Shown here: one piece after another, positions 1 through 6,234 of the stretch
Position numbering within the stretch: the first letter of the stretch is position 1
Layout of the letters: each line of letters starts with the position of its first letter
DNA from: Burkholderiaceae bacterium
GTDB lineage: Bacteria > Pseudomonadota > Gammaproteobacteria > Burkholderiales > Burkholderiaceae_D
NCBI GenBank assembly: GCA_019752915.1
Contig: JAIELO010000096.1
Location: forward strand, 1-7,511
DNA length: 7,511 nt
Direction of reading: 5' to 3'
The notes under the pieces: generated by a model
What the model was told of the DNA's origin: nothing
The model's input: only the letters and a program-made list of their open reading frames with translations
Database searches by the model: none
Made by a program: the position numbers and the translations under genes

Positions 1-776
1 ATGCGGTCGGCTTCGTCCATCACCAGCATCTGTACCTGACCGAGCGAGATGTTCTTCTGTTCGACGTGGTCCAGCAGACGGCCCGGGGTGGCAATCACGA
101 TTTCCACGCCATTGCGCAGAATCACGGTCTGCGGCTTCATGTCCATGCCGCCGAATACCACGGTGCTACGCAGCGGGGTGTGCTTGGCATACGCCTGCAC
201 GTTTTCGGCCACCTGTACCGCCAGCTCGCGGGTCGGGGTCAGGATCAGGGCGCGTACCGGGTGACGTGCCGGCGAGGTGCTGCTACTGGCATGCGCCAGC
301 AGCATCTGGATAATCGGCAGCGCGAAGCTGGCGGTTTTGCCGGTGCCGGTCTGGGCGGCGCCCATCACGTCGCGGCCCTGCAGCAGCACGGGAATGGCTT
401 GCGCCTGAATCGGGGTCGGATGCTCGTAGCCCTGCTCGGTCAGCGCGCGCAGAATGGTCGGTGCCAGACCGAAATCGGCAAACCGGACGCTGGCTGCGGC
501 GGCAGGCTCGGCGGCCACGACAGCAGCCGCTTGCGGCGCTACAGCGGGCGCGACTACGGGAGCTACAGCGGGCGCAACTACGGCAGCTACATCGGCAGCC
601 ACATCGGCAGCCACTACAGGAGCCAGCTCTGGCGCCGCTACGGCGGCAGGCTCGGCGGTCAGCACAGGTGCAGGCTCAACAGCTACTGCAGGCACTTCAG
701 GCAGCGGGGCAACTTCAGCAACGGGCGCCATCACAGGCTCGGATACGGTCGGGGTGAGAATCTCGGTTTCGGACAT
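1..776 (-). CDS. DEAD-box ATP-dependent RNA helicase, RhlE-like, N-terminal part (cut by window edge)
   Basis: This is the first 258 codons of a cytoplasmic RNA helicase that unwinds short RNA duplexes using ATP, typically in ribosome assembly or mRNA turnover. Visible in order: an Ala/Val/Pro-rich extension (residues 1-97), then FADFGLAPTILRAL and the Q motif PTPIQAQAIP (120-129), motif I AQTGTGKT (141-148), motif Ia PTRELA (181-186), a GG motif (209-210), motif Ib TPGR (230-233) and motif II DEAD (254-257). The reading frame is still open at position 1, so motif III and the whole RecA2 domain lie outside. Family members such as E. coli RhlE start almost directly at the F..LGL segment, so the extension is unusual. 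I chose the ATG at 776. An in-frame ATG at 830 would add 18 residues (MLLIEESLAVRRRAAAHI), and neither has a good Shine-Dalgarno. The DEAD-box assignment is firm; the RhlE subgroup is likely, but the diagnostic C-terminus is missing. Confidence 0.95.
   Translation of the reverse strand, partial: MSETEILTPTVSEPVMAPVAEVAPLPEVPAVAVEPAPVLTAEPAAVAAPELAPVVAADVAADVAAVVAPAVAPVVAPAVAPQAAAVVAAEPAAAASVRFADFGLAPTILRALTEQGYEHPTPIQAQAIPVLLQGRDVMGAAQTGTGKTASFALPIIQMLLAHASSSTSPARHPVRALILTPTRELAVQVAENVQAYAKHTPLRSTVVFGGMDMKPQTVILRNGVEIVIATPGRLLDHVEQKNISLGQVQMLVMDEADR
538..657. repeat. Degenerate 12-bp tandem repeat inside the helicase extension
   Basis: On the plus strand this stretch divides into ten 12-base units, most beginning GCTAC, GCCAC or GC. 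The clearest part is two 24-base units at 538-561 and 562-585 that differ at only two positions, followed by two near-identical 12-base units at 586-597 and 598-609. On the coding (minus) strand it gives a tetrapeptide ladder: VAAD, VAAD, VAAV, VAPA, VAPV, VAPA, VAPQ. The period is a multiple of three, so gain or loss of units keeps the helicase frame. This points to expansion by slippage or unequal exchange. No binding site or mobile-element end is evident. Confidence 0.75.
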
Positions 777-1026
777 AATGTGTGCGGCGGCCCTGCGGCG
801 GACTGCCAAGCTTTCTTCAATTAACAACATCTTTGCGCGGCCGGCCCTGCGCTGCTGGACAACCTGGAGGAGTGCGGATGAACCGGCGAGGCGGTACGCG
901 ATAAGCGGAATACTATGAGCGCCGTAAACTATACCCTAATTTCCGGCAACTGCGCTAAAAACTGCCCATGCTGGGCCACCGAAGTGCCAACTAAGTGCCC
1001 ATGCGCTGGCGGCCTGCGCCTGATTT

Positions 1027-1061
1027 TATAATAATTTCATTGCATCAATGGCATGTATAAT
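1027..1061 (+). promoter_or_regulatory. AT-rich candidate promoter for the cyclase unit with two TATAAT hexamers
   Basis: Two perfect -10 hexamers TATAAT lie at 1027-1032 and 1056-1061 in the only AT-rich patch upstream of the cyclase. Neither has a recognisable TTGACA-like -35 box at 16-18 bases, so activator dependence is possible. Transcription from the second would start near 1068 and give a leader of about 67 bases. If that hexamer is the real one, the in-frame ATG at 1048 lies upstream of the transcript and cannot be the start of the cyclase, which supports the ATG at 1135. Confidence 0.4.
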
Positions 1062-1123
1062 AGTCATTCTGCTCAGATACCACTATACGATTAGCCTCTT
1101 GCACGCCTTGTCGCGTCGCCTAC

Positions 1124-1128
1124 GGAAA
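1124..1128 (+). promoter_or_regulatory. Ribosome binding site deciding the cyclase start
   Basis: GGAAA sits six bases before the ATG at 1135. It is a modest Shine-Dalgarno, but well spaced. The alternative in-frame ATG at 1048 has none and would put about 29 residues ahead of an otherwise normal signal peptide. Confidence 0.5.
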
Positions 1129-1134
1129 CTCACC

Positions 1135-4100
1135 ATGCCTGCCCTAGCACCAGCGTTCAGTCGCGCCCTGCGGCTGTTACTTCTTCTTTGCACCGTTCTG
1201 TGCAGCCTGCCGGCCAGCGACGTCAGTGCCGCGCCCGCCCCTTCCCTGCGCTTCAAAAAACTCGGCCCGCTCGATGGCGACGAACCGTCCATGCTGTCGC
1301 TGCTGCAGGACCGCAAAGGTTTTATCTGGATCGGCACCCACACCAACGGCCTGTACCGCTACAACGGCTATCAGGCGGTGAAATACATCAACATCCCGGG
1401 TGATCCGCACAGCCTGCCGCACGATCGTGTTTCTGCCATCTACGAGGACAAACAGGGTTATATCTGGGCCGGCACCCAGAACGGGCTGGCCCGTTTCAAT
1501 CCCGATAGCAATAACTTCACCCTGTACGCGCCCAGCGGCAAGGCGCCCAAGAATCACCGCATCATCAAAAACATCATTTCCGATGGCAAGGATGGCATGT
1601 GGATAGGCAGCTGGGGCGGTTTGCAGCACTTCAATCCGGTGACCGGTAAATTCACCGTGTATGCCCACGACGACGCCGACCCCGACAGTCTGGCCAGCAA
1701 TGATCTGAACGCGCTGGCCCTCGATGCGCAAGGTGGCGTCTGGATCGGTACCTGGCCGGGCGGCCTCGATTATCTGGCGCCCGGCGCCCGCCGCTTCCAG
1801 CACCATCAGGTCGACCCGCGCCCGATTCCGGATGCACGCGTCAACATTGTGCGGGCGCTGCAGTTCGATCGCAGTGGCGCACTCTGGATCGGTACCGAAT
1901 CGGGCGTACTGCGCTGGGATGGCAAGCGCGACTGGGATACCCGTCAGGCGATCCCCTCGCCGTATAGCCGCATCACCAATTTCAACCTCGACGACAAAGG
2001 CACACTGTGGTGTACCACCCTGTCGGCCGGTCTGCTGCGCTGGAATGAGACGACGGCCGAATTCGACCAGTTCGTGCACGCCGCCGATGATCCCTACAGC
2101 CTGCCCGGCGACAATCTGCGCGCAGTCATGCAAGACCGTGGCGGCATGCTGTGGATTGCCTCGTTTACGGACGGCATCAGCCTCGCCAATCTGAACAGCG
2201 AAGGCTTCACCCGCCATGTACCGTTCCGCATCGATAGCCGCTCTGCACCGGCCAGCAATGCTCTGCTGAGTCTGGCTCGCGCACCGGGTGGCAAACTCTG
2301 GCTGGGCGGCAATGTGGGGATGAGCTTGTACGACCCTGCCACCAGCACGGTGGTGCGCAGCTACCATGCGGACGACAAGACCAAAGGCAAACTGAGCCAC
2401 TCGATCATCTACAGCATGTATCAGGACGTGGCCAATAACGGCCCCTTGTGGCTGGGTACCTCGAACGGTCTGAACCGCCTCGATACGCCGGACAGTGCGT
2501 TTCAGGTGATCCACTTCGGCAATACTGCCAGTGATTACATCAACGCCATCGCACCGGGCGCCAACGGCACGCTGTGGCTGGCCACCGGTAACAGTCTGAT
2601 CCGCTATGACAGCCGCACGGATGCCCGCAAGATCTATTACAACGATCCGCAAGACCCCACCACGCGTGCCGTCAACGGCAGTTCCGCCGTGCTGGAAGAC
2701 CGCAGCGGCCGGGTCTGGACCGGTTCGGAATGGAATGGTGGCGGGCTCGACCTGCTCGATCCGGCCACCGGCAAGTTCCGCCACTTCCGTCACAACGCTG
2801 CCGATCCCGCCAGCCTGAGCGACGACAACATCGCCAGCCTGCATGAAGACGCCAAAGGGCAGATCTGGGTCGGCACCAGCAAGGGGCTGAATCTGGTGGA
2901 GTTCCAGCGCGACGGCCAGATCCGCTTCAAATCCTACGCCGCCGGCATGCGTGCGCCGAAAATCCTCGCCATCGAGCACGACAACGAGGGGCGCATCTGG
3001 TGCGCCACCATTGCCGGCCTATACCGCCTCGATCCGGCCACCGGCCAGATCAGCCGCTACACCGCCTCCGACGGTCTGACCGAAGGCTTCACCGTCAACT
3101 CCTCCACCAGCGACGGCAAGGGCATCCTGTACTTCGGCGGGGTGCATGGCATGACGGCGGTCAGCCCGGCCAATGTGCGCACCAGCTCGCGCCCACCGCA
3201 GGTGGCAATTACCGACATCACCGTCTTCAACCACTCGGTGCAGGACGGCAAACCGGGCGAAAACGTCAAAGCCGAAGGCCCGGTCACGGCACCCACCGCG
3301 CTGACCCTGTCGGCGCAGGCCTCGGTGTTCTCGCTGGAGTTTGCCGCCCTGCACTACACCGAACCTTCGCTGAACCGCTACGCCTACCAGCTGGTCGGCT
3401 TCGATCAGGACTGGGTCGAGACCGATGCCGCGCACCGCAGCGCCAGCTACACCAACCTCAATCCCGGCCACTACACCTTCCGCGTCAAGGCTGCCAACCA
3501 TCTGGGCGTGTGGAACCCCGAACCGGCCACGCTGGCCGTGACGATCACCCCGCCGTTCTGGCAGCGCTGGTGGTTCCGTACCGCAGCCGTGGTGCTGGTG
3601 GTCGGTAGTCTGTTGCTGCTGTATAAAATCCGCATCCGCCGTCTGACGCGCCGTCAGGCCCGGCTCGAAGAACAGGTGGCTGCACGCACTGCCGAACTGG
3701 AAGAATCCAACCGCAAGCTCGCGGCCCTGAGCACCACCGATGGCCTGACCGGGGTGAGTAACCGGCGCGGCTTCGATCTGGCGCTGGAAACGGAATGGCG
3801 GCGCGCCGCCCGTACCGGCCAGACGCTGGCGCTGACCATGCTCGATGTCGATTACTTTAAAAAATACAACGATCATTACGGCCATCTGGCCGGCGACAGT
3901 GCTTTGCGCAGCGTGGCGGAACTGATTACCAGCCACGGCCGCCGCACCACCGATCTGGTGGCGCGTTATGGCGGCGAGGAATTTGCCCTGCTGGCCGCAG
4001 CCACCGATGCCACCGATGCATATGGCACGGCGCAGGAGATCTGCGCCGAACTGATGCGCCGTCAGCTACCGCATGAAGCGTCGCCATTTGGTGTGATGAC

Positions 4101-4239
4101 CATCAGCATCGGCGTGGCCGCCATGGTGCCGAGCGACGCTAGTTCGCCAGAGGAACTGGTGCAGATGGCCGACCGCGCCCTCTACCGCGCCAAGGAAAAG
4201 GGTCGTAATATGGCGCTTCTGGCGATGCCACCCGTGTGA
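1135..4239 (+). CDS. Membrane-anchored sensor diguanylate cyclase with double Reg_prop propeller, Y_Y_Y and GGDEF domains
   Basis: This 1034-residue protein makes c-di-GMP from two GTP in the cytoplasm, gated by a periplasmic sensor. An uncleaved or cleaved signal sequence covers about residues 1-32 (hydrophobic ALRLLLLLCTVLCSLPA). Fourteen Reg_prop-type motifs follow, with W at about 65, 111, 156, 203, 251, 292, 340, 389, 439, 481, 528, 578 and 622 and a last YFGG at about 666-669. This is the count expected for two seven-bladed propellers, as known in hybrid two-component sensors. A Y_Y_Y domain lies at about 730-805, a membrane helix at about 814-830 after PPFWQRWWF, and a coiled coil at about 834-866. 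The GGDEF domain spans about 867-1028, with DVDYFKKYNDHYGH (904-917), GGEEF (946-950) and the inhibitory I-site RTTD (937-940) five residues before it. Every active-site landmark is present, so the cyclase should be active and product-inhibited. The ligand is unknown. Start chosen at 1135 for its signal peptide and ribosome site; an ATG at 1048 is in frame but unlikely. The domain calls are firm and the signal sensed is not inferable. Confidence 0.95.
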   Translation: MPALAPAFSRALRLLLLLCTVLCSLPASDVSAAPAPSLRFKKLGPLDGDEPSMLSLLQDRKGFIWIGTHTNGLYRYNGYQAVKYINIPGDPHSLPHDRVSAIYEDKQGYIWAGTQNGLARFNPDSNNFTLYAPSGKAPKNHRIIKNIISDGKDGMWIGSWGGLQHFNPVTGKFTVYAHDDADPDSLASNDLNALALDAQGGVWIGTWPGGLDYLAPGARRFQHHQVDPRPIPDARVNIVRALQFDRSGALWIGTESGVLRWDGKRDWDTRQAIPSPYSRITNFNLDDKGTLWCTTLSAGLLRWNETTAEFDQFVHAADDPYSLPGDNLRAVMQDRGGMLWIASFTDGISLANLNSEGFTRHVPFRIDSRSAPASNALLSLARAPGGKLWLGGNVGMSLYDPATSTVVRSYHADDKTKGKLSHSIIYSMYQDVANNGPLWLGTSNGLNRLDTPDSAFQVIHFGNTASDYINAIAPGANGTLWLATGNSLIRYDSRTDARKIYYNDPQDPTTRAVNGSSAVLEDRSGRVWTGSEWNGGGLDLLDPATGKFRHFRHNAADPASLSDDNIASLHEDAKGQIWVGTSKGLNLVEFQRDGQIRFKSYAAGMRAPKILAIEHDNEGRIWCATIAGLYRLDPATGQISRYTASDGLTEGFTVNSSTSDGKGILYFGGVHGMTAVSPANVRTSSRPPQVAITDITVFNHSVQDGKPGENVKAEGPVTAPTALTLSAQASVFSLEFAALHYTEPSLNRYAYQLVGFDQDWVETDAAHRSASYTNLNPGHYTFRVKAANHLGVWNPEPATLAVTITPPFWQRWWFRTAAVVLVVGSLLLLYKIRIRRLTRRQARLEEQVAARTAELEESNRKLAALSTTDGLTGVSNRRGFDLALETEWRRAARTGQTLALTMLDVDYFKKYNDHYGHLAGDSALRSVAELITSHGRRTTDLVARYGGEEFALLAAATDATDAYGTAQEICAELMRRQLPHEASPFGVMTISIGVAAMVPSDASSPEELVQMADRALYRAKEKGRNMALLAMPPV

Positions 4240-4244
4240 GGAAG
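4238..4244 (+). promoter_or_regulatory. Ribosome binding site of the small Cys protein, overlapping the cyclase stop
   Basis: GAGGAAG overlaps the last two bases of the cyclase TGA and stands just before the GTG at 4248 (five bases after GAGGA). This favours GTG 4248 over the in-frame GTG at 4236, which has no Shine-Dalgarno. A ribosome finishing the cyclase would sit on this site, so translational coupling is likely. Confidence 0.65.
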
Positions 4245-4247
4245 ACC

Positions 4248-4517
4248 GTGTCCGAATTATCCCCTAGTCCCGAAGAAATCAAAGCCGTCACGGCCAGCGC
4301 TGGCGCACCCGCCACCGGCGAGGCGCCACCGGAGCCGCCCCAGCCGCCCGAGCCCGGTGACTGCTGCCATAGCGGCTGCGAATTCTGCGTCGACGATATG
4401 TATCAGAGCGAACTGGATCGCTACCGGCTAGCGTTGCGGGAATGGCAGGAACGCCAGACGCCATCTGGCGCCGGCAGCGCTGCCAGTGTTAGCAGCGCTA
4501 CTGGCAACGCCGGTTAA
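4248..4517 (+). CDS. Oxidoreductase-like domain protein, small and Cys-rich
   Basis: This is an 89-residue protein with a Pro-rich lead (PPEPPQPPEPGD, about 27-38), a compact cysteine cluster C39, C40, C44 and C47 (CCxxxCxxC), then DDMYQSELDRYRLALREWQER, a predicted amphipathic helix. This matches the oxidoreductase-like N-terminal domain family (Pfam PF09791, as in human OXLD1), short proteins found in many proteobacteria. The biochemical role of the family is not established. The cysteines could bind a metal or do redox chemistry, but no catalytic activity should be assumed. There is no signal peptide or membrane segment, so it is probably cytoplasmic. The last 20 residues are low-complexity Ser/Ala/Gly and their DNA contains two strong inverted repeats. 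It follows the cyclase by 8 bases with its ribosome site on the cyclase stop, so it is almost certainly in the same transcript. Start GTG 4248 was chosen for that site; GTG 4236 would add MRKT. Confidence 0.85.
   Translation: MSELSPSPEEIKAVTASAGAPATGEAPPEPPQPPEPGDCCHSGCEFCVDDMYQSELDRYRLALREWQERQTPSGAGSAASVSSATGNAG
4452..4470. repeat. Perfect inverted repeat near the 3' end of the small Cys gene
   Basis: CGCCAGA (4452-4458) and TCTGGCG (4464-4470) are exact inverted copies around a five-base loop, giving a seven-pair hairpin with four or more GC pairs. It lies inside the coding sequence, 47 bases before the stop. There is no T-run after it, so it is not a standard terminator. Confidence 0.6.
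4471..4513. repeat. Second inverted repeat at the convergent gene ends
   Basis: An outer pair CCGGC (4471-4475) and GCCGG (4509-4513) flanks an inner pair GCCAGT (4482-4487) and ACTGGC (4500-4505), with AGCGCT present in both arms of the structure (4476-4481 and 4494-4499). It directly abuts the preceding hairpin and ends one base before the shared TTAA stop. Both transcripts would carry it. No T-tract follows on either strand, so it may be an mRNA 3'-end stabiliser, a Rho-linked pause site, or only a by-product of low-complexity coding sequence. Confidence 0.5.
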
Positions 4518-6232
4518 GGACGGCTGCGGGAGAAGTCGAACAGCGGCATCAGATCGCCGATGGCGGGACGGTTCAGCGGCACATAGGGATCGGCCTTGCC
4601 GTGCACCGGATTGGGCAGATTGTCGCGGCTACGTGCCGACAGCGGTGGCAGCGACCAGTTGCGTTCGATGAATTTCGCAATCGAGGCATGGTCGTAATAG
4701 GTGTGATCGACCACCCCGCGGCGCGCATACGGTGACACCACGATCAGCGGAATGCGGGTACCGTCCCCAAAGAAATCAATCGGCTGCACATAGCCGGAAT
4801 CGTAATAGCCACCGCCTTCATCGAAGGTAATCAGGATCGCGGTGTTTTTCCACAGCGCCGGATTGGCCTGCACCCGGTCGATCACGCCCGCCACCAGTTC
4901 ATCGAAACTGGTTTCCATGGCATAGCCGGGATGACCGGAAATGCTGTCGTAAGGCGCGATGATGGATACCGCAGGGAAGGTGGCCGCATCCTTCACGTCC
5001 ACATAGAACTGCATCAGATCGACCAGCTTGTCTTTATCGGCACCCTGCATGGTGGAACGGAAGAAAGTCGGCGTATCGCACATGCCGCAGTATTCCTTGT
5101 CGACCTTGACGCCGTCATTGCGCCCGCCGCTATACCATTTCCAGGACACCCCACCGGCCGTCAAGGCATCGCCGATATGCGGCATGGTCTGCGGCGGCAG
5201 CAGGAATTTGTCCGGGCCCAGTGGCAGCGCCTGCCCCGCCGGGTTGTACGCCGGATCGAGGTTGTTCACCATGTAGTAGTGGCCCGCTGCACAATTGCCG
5301 TCATTGAAGGCCCGGTAAGGTAGTTGCGCCAGCAACTGGCGGATCCCTGCCACGCCGGGCGCGCTGGCATCGGCGCACTGCACATAGGTGCCGCCGCGAT
5401 AGCCATCTTCCGTGTACCAGTTATTGGTGCCGGGCTGGGCATCGGGATTTTCAATCAGTTTGGCCGGCGGCACAGCCGCTTGGCCGTCCTCCAGATACAC
5501 GCCGACATCGGCAGTGGCCAGCGCGAAGTAATTGGCGGTGGTGCCACCCATGATGGGCTGGTGATAATTGTCGGCAATCGCGTACTGATCGGCCAGACGC
5601 TTGAACAGCGGCGCATCTCCGCGCGCCATATTGTAAAAGCCCATCGCCACCCCGCCCTGCCCGGTCTTGCCGGGGCTCATGGGAATCGGCGTAGGATTGC
5701 TCGGTCCGGGGCCGGTCTGATCGGCCACCCAGACAAACAGATCGTTCTTGCCGCCATTGACCTGCTGCCACATCTGGAAGAAACGGTGGGTCGGATCGCC
5801 CGTGTGGGCGCCATAGCCGACATGGCGGGTGATCTGGAACGGGCCATTCGGCAGATTTTCGGGGAATCGTGCATCGGGCCGGTCCTGACGCTGGCCGAGG
5901 GCACCGAAGGCCCACGGCTGCGGCAGCGTGGCGTACGCCCCCGTGACGGCCGGGGTCGGCGTGTACGCGCCTTGTGACAGACCCAGCTTTTGCGCCGCAT
6001 CCGCAAAGCGCGGACCCGGCGTGCCGTCGAGGTTGACGATTTTCTTCGACAGCAGATTGGCAATCGTCTGGCCCCTGCGTGGCTGGTACACCCCGTACAG
6101 ATTATCGAAAGTACGGTTTTCACCGATCAGCACAATCACGTGTTCGATCGGCGTGGTGGCCGGATTCGGGCCGGCCACTGCGGCCGAGATGTTCAGCGCG
6201 CCGCAGACCAGCGCCAGCAGGGGCGAGCGCAT
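4514..6232 (-). CDS. Secreted phosphoesterase, acid phosphatase/phospholipase C (AcpA-like) family
   Basis: This 572-residue exported enzyme is predicted to hydrolyse phosphomonoesters or phosphodiesters in the periplasm or outside the cell. A signal peptide is visible (MRSPLLALVCGALNISAAVA, cleavage after A20). The Cys at 10 is not in a lipobox. Family landmarks (Pfam PF04185, alkaline phosphatase-like fold) are IEHVIVLIGENRTFDNLYG (29-47, metal ligands E38 and N39), DPTHRFFQMW (146-155), IMGGTTAN (227-234, with Thr where the nucleophile lies; AcpA uses Ser), SGHPGYAMETSFDELV (432-447), ITFDEGGGYYD (468-478, metal ligands D471 and E472) and YYDHASIAKFIE (512-523). Nothing essential appears to be missing. 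C286/C314 and C381/C384 could form disulfides. Whether it is a phosphatase or a phospholipase C cannot be settled by eye. Its ATG overlaps the receptor stop by one base, with a weak site GGTAAG at 6243-6238. Its stop interlocks with that of the small Cys gene. Confidence 0.92.
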   Translation of the reverse strand: MRSPLLALVCGALNISAAVAGPNPATTPIEHVIVLIGENRTFDNLYGVYQPRRGQTIANLLSKKIVNLDGTPGPRFADAAQKLGLSQGAYTPTPAVTGAYATLPQPWAFGALGQRQDRPDARFPENLPNGPFQITRHVGYGAHTGDPTHRFFQMWQQVNGGKNDLFVWVADQTGPGPSNPTPIPMSPGKTGQGGVAMGFYNMARGDAPLFKRLADQYAIADNYHQPIMGGTTANYFALATADVGVYLEDGQAAVPPAKLIENPDAQPGTNNWYTEDGYRGGTYVQCADASAPGVAGIRQLLAQLPYRAFNDGNCAAGHYYMVNNLDPAYNPAGQALPLGPDKFLLPPQTMPHIGDALTAGGVSWKWYSGGRNDGVKVDKEYCGMCDTPTFFRSTMQGADKDKLVDLMQFYVDVKDAATFPAVSIIAPYDSISGHPGYAMETSFDELVAGVIDRVQANPALWKNTAILITFDEGGGYYDSGYVQPIDFFGDGTRIPLIVVSPYARRGVVDHTYYDHASIAKFIERNWSLPPLSARSRDNLPNPVHGKADPYVPLNRPAIGDLMPLFDFSRSRP

Positions 6233-6234
6233 TA
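6230..6234 (-). other. TAATG stop/start overlap between receptor and phosphoesterase
   Basis: Read on the minus strand, the receptor TAA (6234-6232) and the phosphoesterase ATG (6232-6230) share one A. Such a junction normally means one transcript and reinitiation by the same ribosomes, which keeps the two proteins in a set ratio. Confidence 0.85.

Larger units (their letters stand above)
777..1134. other. Divergent intergenic region between helicase and cyclase
   Basis: These 358 bases separate two divergently transcribed genes and must hold both promoters. The half near the helicase is GC-rich and contains two copies of CGGCCCTGCG (788-797 and 842-851) exactly 54 bases apart. The middle has short repeats: TGCCCATGC at 963-971 and 996-1004, AAGTGCC at 982-988 and 993-999, and a small hairpin GCCCA-TGC-TGGGC at 964-976. 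The half near the cyclase turns AT-rich from about 1021. I see no tRNA, small RNA signature, riboswitch fold or intrinsic terminator. I could not pick out a convincing helicase promoter on the minus strand. Confidence 0.6.

Noticed and set aside
66..824. A plus-strand open frame of 252 codons with Gly/Tyr/Arg/Ser repeats
   Set aside because: The repetitive part is the antisense reading of the helicase Ala/Val/Pro ladder, and the rest is opposite clear DEAD-box motifs.
878..904. An eight-residue open frame (MNRRGGTR) with a near-perfect GGAGGAG site just before it
   Set aside because: There is no visible promoter on that strand, it lies over 200 bases before the cyclase start and probably upstream of its transcript. 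A chance GC-rich match is more likely than a leader peptide.
964..976. Five-pair hairpin GCCCA-TGC-TGGGC in the intergenic region
   Set aside because: It is too short to be a terminator or a riboswitch element on its own and could arise by chance in GC-rich DNA.
1004..1032. GC-rich stretch followed by TTTTAT, resembling a terminator
   Set aside because: Only a four-pair stem can be drawn (GCGC/GCGC), the T-run is short, and no gene on the plus strand ends before it.
1177..2979. A 600-codon open frame on the minus strand, antisense to the cyclase
   Set aside because: Its translation shows no recognisable domain and it lies wholly opposite strong Reg_prop coding sequence. Long antisense frames are expected from GC-rich codon use.
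3019..3936. A 305-codon minus-strand open frame opposite the cyclase C-terminal half
   Set aside because: It is opposite the well-supported Y_Y_Y and GGDEF regions, is rich in Gly/Ala/Arg/Gln without motifs, and has no ribosome site of note.
5324..5977. A plus-strand open frame of 217 codons opposite the phosphoesterase
   Set aside because: It is antisense to conserved catalytic motifs of the phosphoesterase and has no recognisable family features.
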